Source: Runella aurantiaca | GTDB lineage: Bacteria; Bacteroidota; Bacteroidia; Cytophagales; Spirosomataceae | Reading direction: 5' to 3' | Length of the DNA: 64,000 bases | NCBI RefSeq assembly: GCF_003339505.1 | Contig: NZ_QPIW01000006.1 | Span: 62,001-126,000 of the forward strand | Shown here: positions 43,138-50,796 of the stretch, piece after piece | How positions within the stretch are numbered: the first letter of the stretch is position 1 | Layout: every line of letters begins with the position of its first letter | Made by a program: the position numbers and the translations under genes | Notes under the pieces: generated by a model | The model's database searches: none | What the model was told of the DNA's origin: nothing | Seen by the model: the letters and a program-made list of their open reading frames with translations, nothing else

Positions 43138-44280
43138 TTAGGGAAACGAAATAGGTAACATCAGCGACACCAATGCACTAACAATTAACAAATACTTCAG
43201 CTGCTTTGACGGAATGGATTCATGCAGTATTTTCAACGCAATAAAAAAAGCAATAAAACCAAACGATAATGCACGTGTACCATCGGCAACCAGTAAAGCA
43301 ATTAATAAGGTGACACTTAGTGCTCCAGCAAACAAAAATAGTTTCCATAATTGTCTGGCTTGCCACAAAATTAGGCAAGCTGCCCCAATAATCAGCCACA
43401 TTCCTTCTAACCCACGAGTGACTTTATCCCCAAAAATGCTCAAACTCCAAAAAAAGGATTTGACAGATAGAGCATTGTCATGTCCTATTTTCAAATTGAA
43501 TGATAATTCAAGCCATTTTCTCAGTGCCAAATACAATACACCGCTGAAAATTAAAATGAGAATAGTTGGCGAAATAAGTTTCCAATTCCATTTACCTGTC
43601 GTTTGTAATTGATCAACGAACGGTATCAAAAACCACAAACCAATGAATGAAGAATTGATGATGGCTCGCTCATCACACCAGAAACTCAACTGCGAAAACA
43701 AGAGTATAAGTAGCGGGTTTCGGTAGTAGAGGGCAAAAGCCATAAAACAAAAGGGAAAAACGTCTACATGTCCCAAATAATTGATGTAAAAATTGGCTCC
43801 TGCATAAATCGCTGTAAAGCCCGTCAGGAAATAAAACGTCAGGACGCGGTCGTTCAAAATACGATTAACGATGTTTACGACTGTCCATAAAAATACCAAT
43901 CCCACCAACAGCTGAAGCATATAAAGAGTAGCTACGTTTAGGTGCAAGGCATAAGCAATGAGCGGGATGGTCAGACGAAAAGTTTGATTTGCCTCGTGTG
44001 AACCCGCTTCATAGTCTTTAGGCGTAAACGGGTCAGCGCCCTGTTTGATTATATCATCCCAAAAAAACCCGCCGATAGAACCTGGTTGCCGCATTTCAAG
44101 ATACAAACTTCGCAAGCCCTTATCGACCAAAATAAAATTAAAGGTCAATAGCGTACCAGTTGAGATAATTAGGGCTAAAAACAATAGCCTTACCTGCCAA
44201 AATTTATTGTCAAAGAACTGATGTAATTTACTGTCCAGCCACCTAAAAGGTGTTGTAAGTGATTGCTGTGGTTGTCTCAT
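43138..44280 (-). CDS. Polytopic membrane protein (possible glycosyltransferase-like)
   Basis: 380 residues from the ATG at 44280; a TTG six codons upstream is less likely. About ten hydrophobic helices. The first large loop (about 60-100) includes FFWDDIIKQGADPFTPKDYE, acidic residues placed as in the first periplasmic loop of GT-C glycosyltransferases. Arrangement and pairing with a methyltransferase suggest envelope glycan work, but no family motif is certain. It is read within the ilv cluster between ilvN and ilvC. Confidence 0.7.
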   Translation of the reverse strand: MRQPQQSLTTPFRWLDSKLHQFFDNKFWQVRLLFLALIISTGTLLTFNFILVDKGLRSLYLEMRQPGSIGGFFWDDIIKQGADPFTPKDYEAGSHEANQTFRLTIPLIAYALHLNVATLYMLQLLVGLVFLWTVVNIVNRILNDRVLTFYFLTGFTAIYAGANFYINYLGHVDVFPFCFMAFALYYRNPLLILLFSQLSFWCDERAIINSSFIGLWFLIPFVDQLQTTGKWNWKLISPTILILIFSGVLYLALRKWLELSFNLKIGHDNALSVKSFFWSLSIFGDKVTRGLEGMWLIIGAACLILWQARQLWKLFLFAGALSVTLLIALLVADGTRALSFGFIAFFIALKILHESIPSKQLKYLLIVSALVSLMLPISFP

Positions 44281-44339
44281 TAAAACGTATCCAGTCAAAT
44301 TTATCGGTTTTAATACCAGTCCGACCCTCTCATATTAGA

Positions 44340-44358
44340 TTGTCAAACGCTTTGACAA
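44340..44358. repeat. 19-bp palindrome just downstream of ilvN
   Basis: TTGTCAAA-CGC-TTTGACAA, a perfect 8-bp inverted repeat in the gap between ilvN and the membrane-protein gene. No T-run follows on the minus strand, so it is more likely an operator or RNA processing hairpin than a terminator for ilvN. Confidence 0.6.
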
Positions 44359-44369
44359 AGGTAGTTTTT

Positions 44370-44906
44370 TTAAGCATAATACTCGCCATGTACCTCCTGC
44401 GGAAGGTACTCCACTAACCCTTGAGGGGTTTTTCCGACGGCCACACGGCCTGATTTGACGAACTCAAGTATCCCATAAGGCTTGATGTAACGGAAAAAAT
44501 CCATGATTTCGGCTTCATTACCTGCCTTCTCAATAACCACGTAGTCGAGCCCCCAGTAAACCACCCAAGCTTTGTACACTTTATTGATGGTTTCGATATC
44601 GATGGGCCGGGTACCGATAGGAGTCGCGATTTTGAAAAGCGCAATTTCGTTGTACACAACCTCATCGTCCAGATAACCGAATACGGCCAAAACTTCCACT
44701 ACTTTGCGGATTTGACGCACCAGTTTTTCGACTTCTTCGCGTTTGTCGTGCTTGATGGTGATGGTGTACCGAGACACCCCTTTTCGTTCTGTTTCCGACA
44801 CTGTCAAACTTTCAATGTTGACCCGCCGACGGGTGAAAAGAATCGTAATTTTATTTAACAATCCGAAAGTATTTTCGGTAAATATACAGATGGTGTAAGT
44901 CGTCAT
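44370..44906 (-). CDS. ilvN: Acetolactate synthase small (regulatory) subunit
   Basis: 178 residues from the ATG at 44906. The N-terminal ACT domain (TYTICIFTENTFGLLNKITILFTRRRVNIESLTVS) binds valine for feedback control, and the C-terminal half (about 90-170) matches the ALS small-subunit domain. It activates and regulates IlvB. The gap of 88 bp after ilvB is without hairpins of note. Confidence 0.94.
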   Translation of the reverse strand: MTTYTICIFTENTFGLLNKITILFTRRRVNIESLTVSETERKGVSRYTITIKHDKREEVEKLVRQIRKVVEVLAVFGYLDDEVVYNEIALFKIATPIGTRPIDIETINKVYKAWVVYWGLDYVVIEKAGNEAEIMDFFRYIKPYGILEFVKSGRVAVGKTPQGLVEYLPQEVHGEYYA

Positions 44907-44994
44907 AAGCCCCAACCGAATCGTCGGCTCGCTCCAAAGGGGAGTTTTAAGTTGTGCATTTATTTAAGTACCAAACCGTTGGTGTCTTGTCGGC

Positions 44995-46797
44995 CTAGTC
45001 CAACCGAATATCAACAACCGAAGCCCCGGCAGGGACCATTGGAAATACGTTTTCTTCTTTCTCCACGATTACTTCCAACAAATACGGTTTATCTGATTTG
45101 AGCAAGGCATCCAGCGAGTCGCTCAGGTTGTCGCGCTCAGAGCAAGTATGCCCCGTAATCCCGAAACCTTTGGCAATGGTTACAAAATCGGGATTTTTCA
45201 GCTCCACAAATGAATAGCGCTTTTCGAAAAATAGCTGTTGCCACTGCCGTACCATTCCCAAATAATTATTGTTGAGAATAATCAATTTTACCGCTAATCC
45301 ACTCTGCGCAATGGTTCCCAACTCTTGAATGGTCATCTGAAAACAACCATCGCCGATAAAGGCCACTACTTCGCGGTCAGGAGCGCCTTTTTTGGCACCA
45401 AACGCAGCCGGAATAGCAAAGCCCATGGTTCCTAATCCGCCCGAAGCTATGTATGAATGTGGCTTTTTAAATTGGTAATACCGCGCTGCAATCATCTGAT
45501 GTTGACCTACATCCGCAATAATACAGGCTTCACCGTTGGTTTTTTGGGAAAGCATATTTACCACTTCCGCCATCTTGATTTCTCCTTCTTCCTTCAACTC
45601 CCGACGGGTTACTTTCTGCTCTTCGATGACGTCAAATTTCTTAAATTCATTGCGCCATGTAGAGTGATTGTTGGCCTTCACCAAGGGAAGCAGCTTCCGC
45701 AAAGCTTCCTTTGCATCCCCTACCACGGGGGCTTCTGCCTTGATGATTTTGTCAATCTCTGACGGGTCTATTTCAATATGCACTACTCTAGCCTGACGAA
45801 TGTATTTGGTGGCGTCGCCCGTTACACGGTCGTCAAAACGCATTCCAATGGCAATAATGACATCAGCTTGGTCGGTGAGGACGTTGGGGCCATAATTACC
45901 GTGCATTCCCAACCAACCCACATAATTAGGGTGGTCAATCGGCATCGCCGACAATCCCAACAAAGTACTGGCGCAGGGAATATCGGTTTTTTCGACAAAT
46001 GCCTTCAGTTCTTCCATCGCACCCGAAATCAATACGCCATGCCCAAATAAAATGTAGGGTTTTTTGGCATTATTGATTAATTCCGCCGCTTTCTGTACGT
46101 GTTCATCTTTAGGAACAGTCCTTGGTTTGTAGCTGGCCAAACCCTCTATTTTTTTGTATTGATAGGGTTTGTCCATCATCCCAACTTGCGCATCCCGCGT
46201 AAAGTCAATCACTACGGGGCCAGGTTTTCCGGAAGTGGCAATATAAAACGCCTTAGCCATTATTTCTGGCACTTCGTCGGGGTGGGTGATTTGGTAATTC
46301 CACTTACATACGGGCGTTGTTACCCCAATAATGTCCGTTTCCTGAAAAGCATCCGTTCCTAACAAAGTTGATTTTACCTGTCCTATGATGCACACCAAAG
46401 GCGTACAGTCGATAATGGCATCGGCGATGGGTGTCACTAAATTGGTACCGCCAGGGCCAGAAGTCACCAGACAAACGCCTGGTTTTCCGCTGGTACGGGC
46501 GTATCCTTGCGCCGCGTGTCCTGCGCCTTGCTCATGCCGCACCAAAATATGGTCTAGGCGGTCGGTATAATCAAAGAGGGCATCATACGTGGGCATGATG
46601 GCACCGCCCGGGTAGCCAAAAATCACTTCCGTCCCTTCGGCAATCAGTGATTCCATGAGCGCCTGCGCTCCCGACAAAAACCGAGGGCCTTCGGCGATAA
46701 CGTCTGTTGTTGTCATTGACTGAACTGTTTCTTGCGTCAAAACAGCTTCTGCTGACGCAATTTCCTGTTGTGCAATCATGGTTAATTGGTTGTCCAT
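44995..46797 (-). CDS. ilvB: Acetolactate synthase large (catalytic) subunit
   Basis: 600 residues. The TPP-dependent fold has [17 protein letters not shown] with the conserved substrate-pocket region, [15 protein letters not shown] carrying the catalytic Glu, a central FAD-binding domain, and the [30 protein letters not shown] TPP/Mg motif. The first 35 residues are an extra leader of low complexity before [13 protein letters not shown]. It makes acetolactate and acetohydroxybutyrate for Val/Leu and Ile. Confidence 0.96.
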   Translation of the reverse strand: [600 protein letters not shown]

Positions 46798-46834
46798 GAC
46801 GGATATGGTTTTTAATTTGTTGTTGCTTTATTAA

Positions 46835-48520
46835 TTATGCTTCATCCGTTACGCAGCCTTCGCTTGCTGACTTCACATTGCGGATGTATTTGCCCAGAGT
46901 TCCTTTTTTGAACGGAGGCTCGGGTTGGTTCCACTCCTTACGACGCTCGGCCAGTTCTTCGTCCGACACGTGCAGTTGCAGTACGTTGTTTACGGCGTCA
47001 ATCGTAATTTTATCACCGTCTTTTACCAAACCAATCGTTCCGCCCATGTAGGCTTCTGGCGTGATGTGACCTACCACAAAACCGTGCGTACCACCCGAAA
47101 AACGACCGTCGGTAATCATCGCGATTTTGTCACCAAGACCCGCTCCCATTACCGCCGACGTTGGCTTAAGCATTTCGGGCATACCCGGACCGCCTTTGGG
47201 GCCTTCATTGCGAATCACGATGACATGCCCCGCTTTGATTTCACCTTTTGAGATGTATTCAATCACTTCTTCTTCGCGCTCACATACTTTGGCGATTCCT
47301 TCAAAACGCTCGCCTTCTTTGCCCGTAATCTTGGCCACGGCACCTTGCGTTGCCAAGTTTCCGTACATGATTTGTAAGTGTCCCGTGGGTTTGAGGGGTG
47401 TCGAAAGCGGGAAAATGATTTTTTGGGTATCGAAATCCAAATCAGGAGCTTCGGCCAAATTCTCAGCGATGGTTTTGCCCGTTACGGTCAAGCAATCGCC
47501 GTGCAAAAGTCCCTGCTGATACAAATACTTCATAATGGCCGGAACCCCGCCAATGGCCAGTACATCTTCCATATAATACTTACCAGACGGTTTAAGGTCG
47601 GCAATCAAAGGCGTACGATCCGAAATATCCTGAATGTCTTTTAACGTAAAATCTACTTCTGCGGCACGGGCAATGGCGAGATAATGCAACACGGCGTTGG
47701 TCGAACCACCCAGCGCCATCACCACCGTCATGGCGTTTTCAAAGGCTTTGCGCGTCATGATGTCGCGCGGGCAAATGTTTTTCTCCAACAATTGTTTCAT
47801 GGCCGCTCCAATGGCGATGCACTCCGCTTTTTTGCCTTCGTGCGTGGCTGGATAGGTCGATGAATTGGGCAACGTTAAGCCCATTGCTTCCATTGAACTG
47901 GCCATGGTATTGGCCGTGTACATTCCGCCGCAGGCTCCTGCACCCGGAATCGCATTTTGAATAACCCCTTCGTAATCGTCGTCCGAAATCGTTCCAGCAA
48001 ACTTCTTGCCCAAGGCTTCAAACGCCGAAATAATGTCAAGTTTCTGTCCTTTATATTCTCCCGTCCGAATCGTTCCGCCGTAGACCAACATGGCCGGACG
48101 GTTCAACCGGGCAATGGCCATCATGGCGCCGGGCATATTTTTATCACAACCTACCACCGCAATCACTCCGTCGTACCATTGAGCACCCACTACGTTTTCG
48201 ATAGAATCGGCAATCAAGTCGCGGCTGGGCAGCGAATAGCTCATCCCGTCGTTACCGTTGGTCATGCCATCTGATACGCCAATGGTGTGAAAAATAAGGC
48301 CGACCATGCCATTTTCCTGAATTCCTTTTTTTACATGCACCGACAATCCGTTGAGGTGCATGTTGCAGGTGTTTCCTTCATAACCCGTGCTGGCAATGCC
48401 AATTTGGGCTTTTTGCATGTCTTCTTTGGTCAATCCTACGCCATAAAGCATGGCTTTGGCGGCGGGATTTGTGACTTCTTGCGTAAGCGTGCGGCTAAAT
48501 TTGTTAAGTTGTTCTGACAT
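46835..48520 (-). CDS. ilvD: Dihydroxy-acid dehydratase
   Basis: 561 residues. The Fe-S cluster Cys residues are in [22 protein letters not shown] and [14 protein letters not shown], and the C-terminal [18 protein letters not shown] is characteristic. It dehydrates dihydroxy acids to 2-oxo acids, the last step before transamination in Val and Ile synthesis. It is the first structural gene of the cluster and begins 22 bp after the attenuator terminator. Confidence 0.96.
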   Translation of the reverse strand: MSEQLNKFSRTLTQEVTNPAAKAMLYGVGLTKEDMQKAQIGIASTGYEGNTCNMHLNGLSVHVKKGIQENGMVGLIFHTIGVSDGMTNGNDGMSYSLPSRDLIADSIENVVGAQWYDGVIAVVGCDKNMPGAMMAIARLNRPAMLVYGGTIRTGEYKGQKLDIISAFEALGKKFAGTISDDDYEGVIQNAIPGAGACGGMYTANTMASSMEAMGLTLPNSSTYPATHEGKKAECIAIGAAMKQLLEKNICPRDIMTRKAFENAMTVVMALGGSTNAVLHYLAIARAAEVDFTLKDIQDISDRTPLIADLKPSGKYYMEDVLAIGGVPAIMKYLYQQGLLHGDCLTVTGKTIAENLAEAPDLDFDTQKIIFPLSTPLKPTGHLQIMYGNLATQGAVAKITGKEGERFEGIAKVCEREEEVIEYISKGEIKAGHVIVIRNEGPKGGPGMPEMLKPTSAVMGAGLGDKIAMITDGRFSGGTHGFVVGHITPEAYMGGTIGLVKDGDKITIDAVNNVLQLHVSDEELAERRKEWNQPEPPFKKGTLGKYIRNVKSASEGCVTDEA

Positions 48521-48542
48521 ATAGGAGGTTTGTTTTACAAAA

Positions 48543-48606
48543 AAGCCTCACTCATCTTTCGGTGTGAGCGAGGCTTCGACGGTAGCAATCGGAATCCACT
48601 CACACC
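48543..48606 (-). promoter_or_regulatory. ilv attenuator: terminator and antiterminator hairpins
   Basis: Terminator (3:4): on plus, AAGCCTCACTCA (48543-48554) and TGAGCGAGGCTT (48565-48576), one G-U pair on the RNA, followed on minus by six T. Antiterminator (2:3): GGTGTGAG (48561-48568) pairs perfectly with CTCACACC (48599-48606), using part of the terminator stem. A small 1:2 hairpin is CACC (48603-48606) with GGTG (48612-48615). A ribosome stalled on the Val codons would cover segment 1 and free segment 2 to block the terminator. A ribosome at the stop codon would cover segment 2 and allow termination. Confidence 0.9.
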
Positions 48607-48656
48607 GTTTGGGTGCAAAGAATGACGACCACGACCACAATTATATTAGCAAACAT
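48600..48656 (-). CDS. ilvL: ilv operon leader peptide (attenuation)
   Basis: 18 codons: MFANIIVVVVVILCTQTV, then TGA. Five Val codons in a row, flanked by three Ile and one Leu, directly upstream of mutually exclusive hairpins and ilvD. This is the arrangement of classical ilv leader peptides, in which stalling on scarce Val-, Ile- or Leu-tRNA prevents early termination. It is too short for ordinary gene calling. The stop codon lies inside the antiterminator arm (48599-48606), as the mechanism requires. Confidence 0.92.
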   Translation of the reverse strand: MFANIIVVVVVILCTQTV

Positions 48657-48677
48657 TTTAGAGCAAATTTTTTCTGA

Positions 48678-48714
48678 TAGCGAAATTACGCTAATTGCGT
48701 ATTTGCGTTACAAA
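48678..48714 (-). promoter_or_regulatory. Candidate promoter and inverted repeat for the ilv-leu operon
   Basis: On minus, TTTG (48711-48714) and TAATTTCG (48681-48688; one change from TAnnTTTG) are 22 bp apart and would start transcription about 18 nt before the leader peptide. An inverted repeat TAGCG-N6-CGCTA (48678-48693) overlaps the -7 box and could be an operator. Spacing is slightly long, so tentative. Confidence 0.4.
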
Positions 48715-48978
48715 TAAAACCGGTCAGGATTTATTTTCCAAACAAAAGTTATTTTTTTTGCATTATCCCAACCCAAAAATGCCTATACTGTCTCTGAAGG
48801 CACAAAAAATTGTCACTTCTTTCGATTCTCTTCTTTTAATGATTTTATCAAAAATCTGGCCACGTTTTAGTATCCTTACAATCACTTGTTGTATTATACC
48901 AACAAAAATGCAATGTTATGAAACTTTTTATATAACTTTTCTACTATATAAGCATTATTCATTAAAATTCGTACAGCA

Positions 48979-49242
48979 ATGTTAGAGATAATGGGCTATG
49001 CAGCGGGTGCGTTAACCACGCTTGCCTTTATTCCCCAGGTTTTACAGATTTACCGTACCAAATCTGCCAAAGACGTTTCACTGGCCATGTTTTTGTTGTT
49101 TACCATTGGTGTAGCGCTTTGGCTCGGTTATGGCATCATGGCGCATTCTTTTCCAGTTGTGGCCGCCAACGCCACCACGCTGGTTCTTTCGTTTGTTATT
49201 CTTTATTTTAAATGGAAATACACCCGTTCTTCCAATATATAG
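48979..49242 (+). CDS. SemiSWEET-type sugar transporter
   Basis: 87 residues with three helices, one SWEET/PQ-loop unit: AFIPQVLQIYRTKSAKDVSL carries the PQ motif in helix 1, FTIGVALWLGYGI is helix 2 and helix 3 includes ATTLVLSFVILYFKW. SemiSWEETs dimerise to move sugars across the inner membrane by facilitated diffusion. Divergent from the ilv promoter region (320-bp gap). Confidence 0.9.
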   Translation: MLEIMGYAAGALTTLAFIPQVLQIYRTKSAKDVSLAMFLLFTIGVALWLGYGIMAHSFPVVAANATTLVLSFVILYFKWKYTRSSNI

Positions 49243-49246
49243 TGCA

Positions 49247-49281
49247 TAAAAAAAGCCCCTTCTCGGTGAGAGAAAGGGCTT
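49247..49281 (-). terminator. Terminator of pyk (possibly bidirectional)
   Basis: AAGCCCCTTCTC-GGTGA-GAGAAAGGGCTT (one mismatch), with A7 on the plus-strand left side giving a T-run for the minus-strand pyk gene. It also lies 10 bp after the SemiSWEET stop. Confidence 0.8.
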
Positions 49282-49307
49282 AAAATTCTACCGAAACTGA
49301 AAGCAGA

Positions 49308-50765
49308 TTAGTCTACAATACTCAGTTTAACCGCGTTGGTTTTGCGGTGCTTGCTGACTGGCATACTCAGCGTGTTTACGAAAATATCTCCCGTATGCAA
49401 CGCTTCTTTTTCAACAAGAACCCTTTTGATATCGTCAATTAAATCATCTGTCGAAAGGTCTTCACGGTCATAAAACACTGACTTCACTCCCCAGTACAAC
49501 GAAAGCGCGCACATTAATGAGCGGCTGGGCGTAAAGACATACAAATCAGCTTCTGGACGGTGATGCGACAAACGAACACCCGTATAACCAGAACGCGTCA
49601 CACCGATAATCGCCTTTGCGTGGGTATCACGCGCCAAGCGACAAGCACTCATTACCACGTTGTCATTCAGCACATTAGGACCAGGATTATCATTAACAGC
49701 AGCGTGGTATTTGAAATAAATTTCGGTATCATCCGCTTTTTTCTTCGCTTCTGTTTGTTCAACCTGACGAATCGTCTGTGCCATGCTCGTAACAGCCTCA
49801 ATAGGGTATTTTCCAGAGGCAGTTTCTGCGCTAAGCATTACGGCATCGGCACCGTCCAATACAGAATTGGCAATATCATTGATTTCTGCCCGCGTGGGTC
49901 GTGGTGCATCAATCATGCTTTCGAGCATCTGCGTAGCCACAATAACGGGCTTAGCCGCGCGATTACATTTCTCCACAATCATTTTCTGAATCATGGGAAC
50001 CTCTTCGGCGGGCAATTCTACGCCCAAATCTCCACGAGCCACCATAATGGCATCGGTGGCTTCAATGATAGCATCAATGTTTTCGATGGCTTCGGGCTTT
50101 TCAATTTTAGCCACCACTCGAATGCTTTTGCCTTTTGCTTTGATATAATCTTTTACCTCCTGAATATCAGACGCATAGCGCACAAATGACAACGCTATCC
50201 AGTCTACATCATTTTCCAGCCCGAATTCGAGGTCTTCGTAGTCTTTTTCCGTCACCGACGGCATCGAGACCTTGGTATTTGGAAGGTTTACTCCTTTTTT
50301 AGACTTCAGTATACCGTCATAGACTACCTCCGTTACCACATCGGTTCCTTCGATGCCTACTACTTTTACTTCCAGCTTGCCATCATCCATCAGGATGCGC
50401 TCGCCCATTTTTACGTCTTGGTACATTCCTTTATAAGGTGTACTTACGCGCTCAGAAGTACCAATAATATCGTCATTGGTAAACACTAATTTTTGGCCTG
50501 CTACAATTTTCACACCGTCTTTGCTTTCGACATTGCCGATGCGAATTTTAGGGCCCTGCAAATCCTGCAAAATTCCAACGCTGAGACCGTAGGTAGCATT
50601 ATTTTGGCGGATTTTCTGAATACGTTCCAAGTGGTCGGCGTGAGAGCCGTGCGAAAAATTCAGTCGGAATACATTCACCCCTGCCTGTACCAGTGAATAC
50701 AGAAGTTCAGATGTTTCTGAAGCAGGGCCTACGGTGGCAACAATCTTGGTCTTTTTATTGATCAT
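49308..50765 (-). CDS. pyk: Pyruvate kinase
   Basis: 485 residues. KIVATVGPASE with FRLNFSHGSHADH at the N-terminus, the catalytic Lys in VVAKIEKPEAIENID, MVARGDLGVELP (Mg-binding Glu/Asp), and ATQMLESMIDAPRPTRAEINDIAN are the PROSITE-type landmarks. The C-terminal allosteric domain is present (about 355-480). It converts phosphoenolpyruvate and ADP to pyruvate and ATP. The short 31-bp gap from priA suggests that the two could share a transcript. Confidence 0.96.
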   Translation of the reverse strand: MINKKTKIVATVGPASETSELLYSLVQAGVNVFRLNFSHGSHADHLERIQKIRQNNATYGLSVGILQDLQGPKIRIGNVESKDGVKIVAGQKLVFTNDDIIGTSERVSTPYKGMYQDVKMGERILMDDGKLEVKVVGIEGTDVVTEVVYDGILKSKKGVNLPNTKVSMPSVTEKDYEDLEFGLENDVDWIALSFVRYASDIQEVKDYIKAKGKSIRVVAKIEKPEAIENIDAIIEATDAIMVARGDLGVELPAEEVPMIQKMIVEKCNRAAKPVIVATQMLESMIDAPRPTRAEINDIANSVLDGADAVMLSAETASGKYPIEAVTSMAQTIRQVEQTEAKKKADDTEIYFKYHAAVNDNPGPNVLNDNVVMSACRLARDTHAKAIIGVTRSGYTGVRLSHHRPEADLYVFTPSRSLMCALSLYWGVKSVFYDREDLSTDDLIDDIKRVLVEKEALHTGDIFVNTLSMPVSKHRKTNAVKLSIVD

Positions 50766-50796
50766 CTTTTGGCTAGGTTTTTTTTGATGGGTATTA

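Noticed and set aside
48695-48985. 96-codon plus-strand ORF across the ilv promoter region
   Set aside because: It overlaps the promoter and the SemiSWEET start and has no protein-like features.
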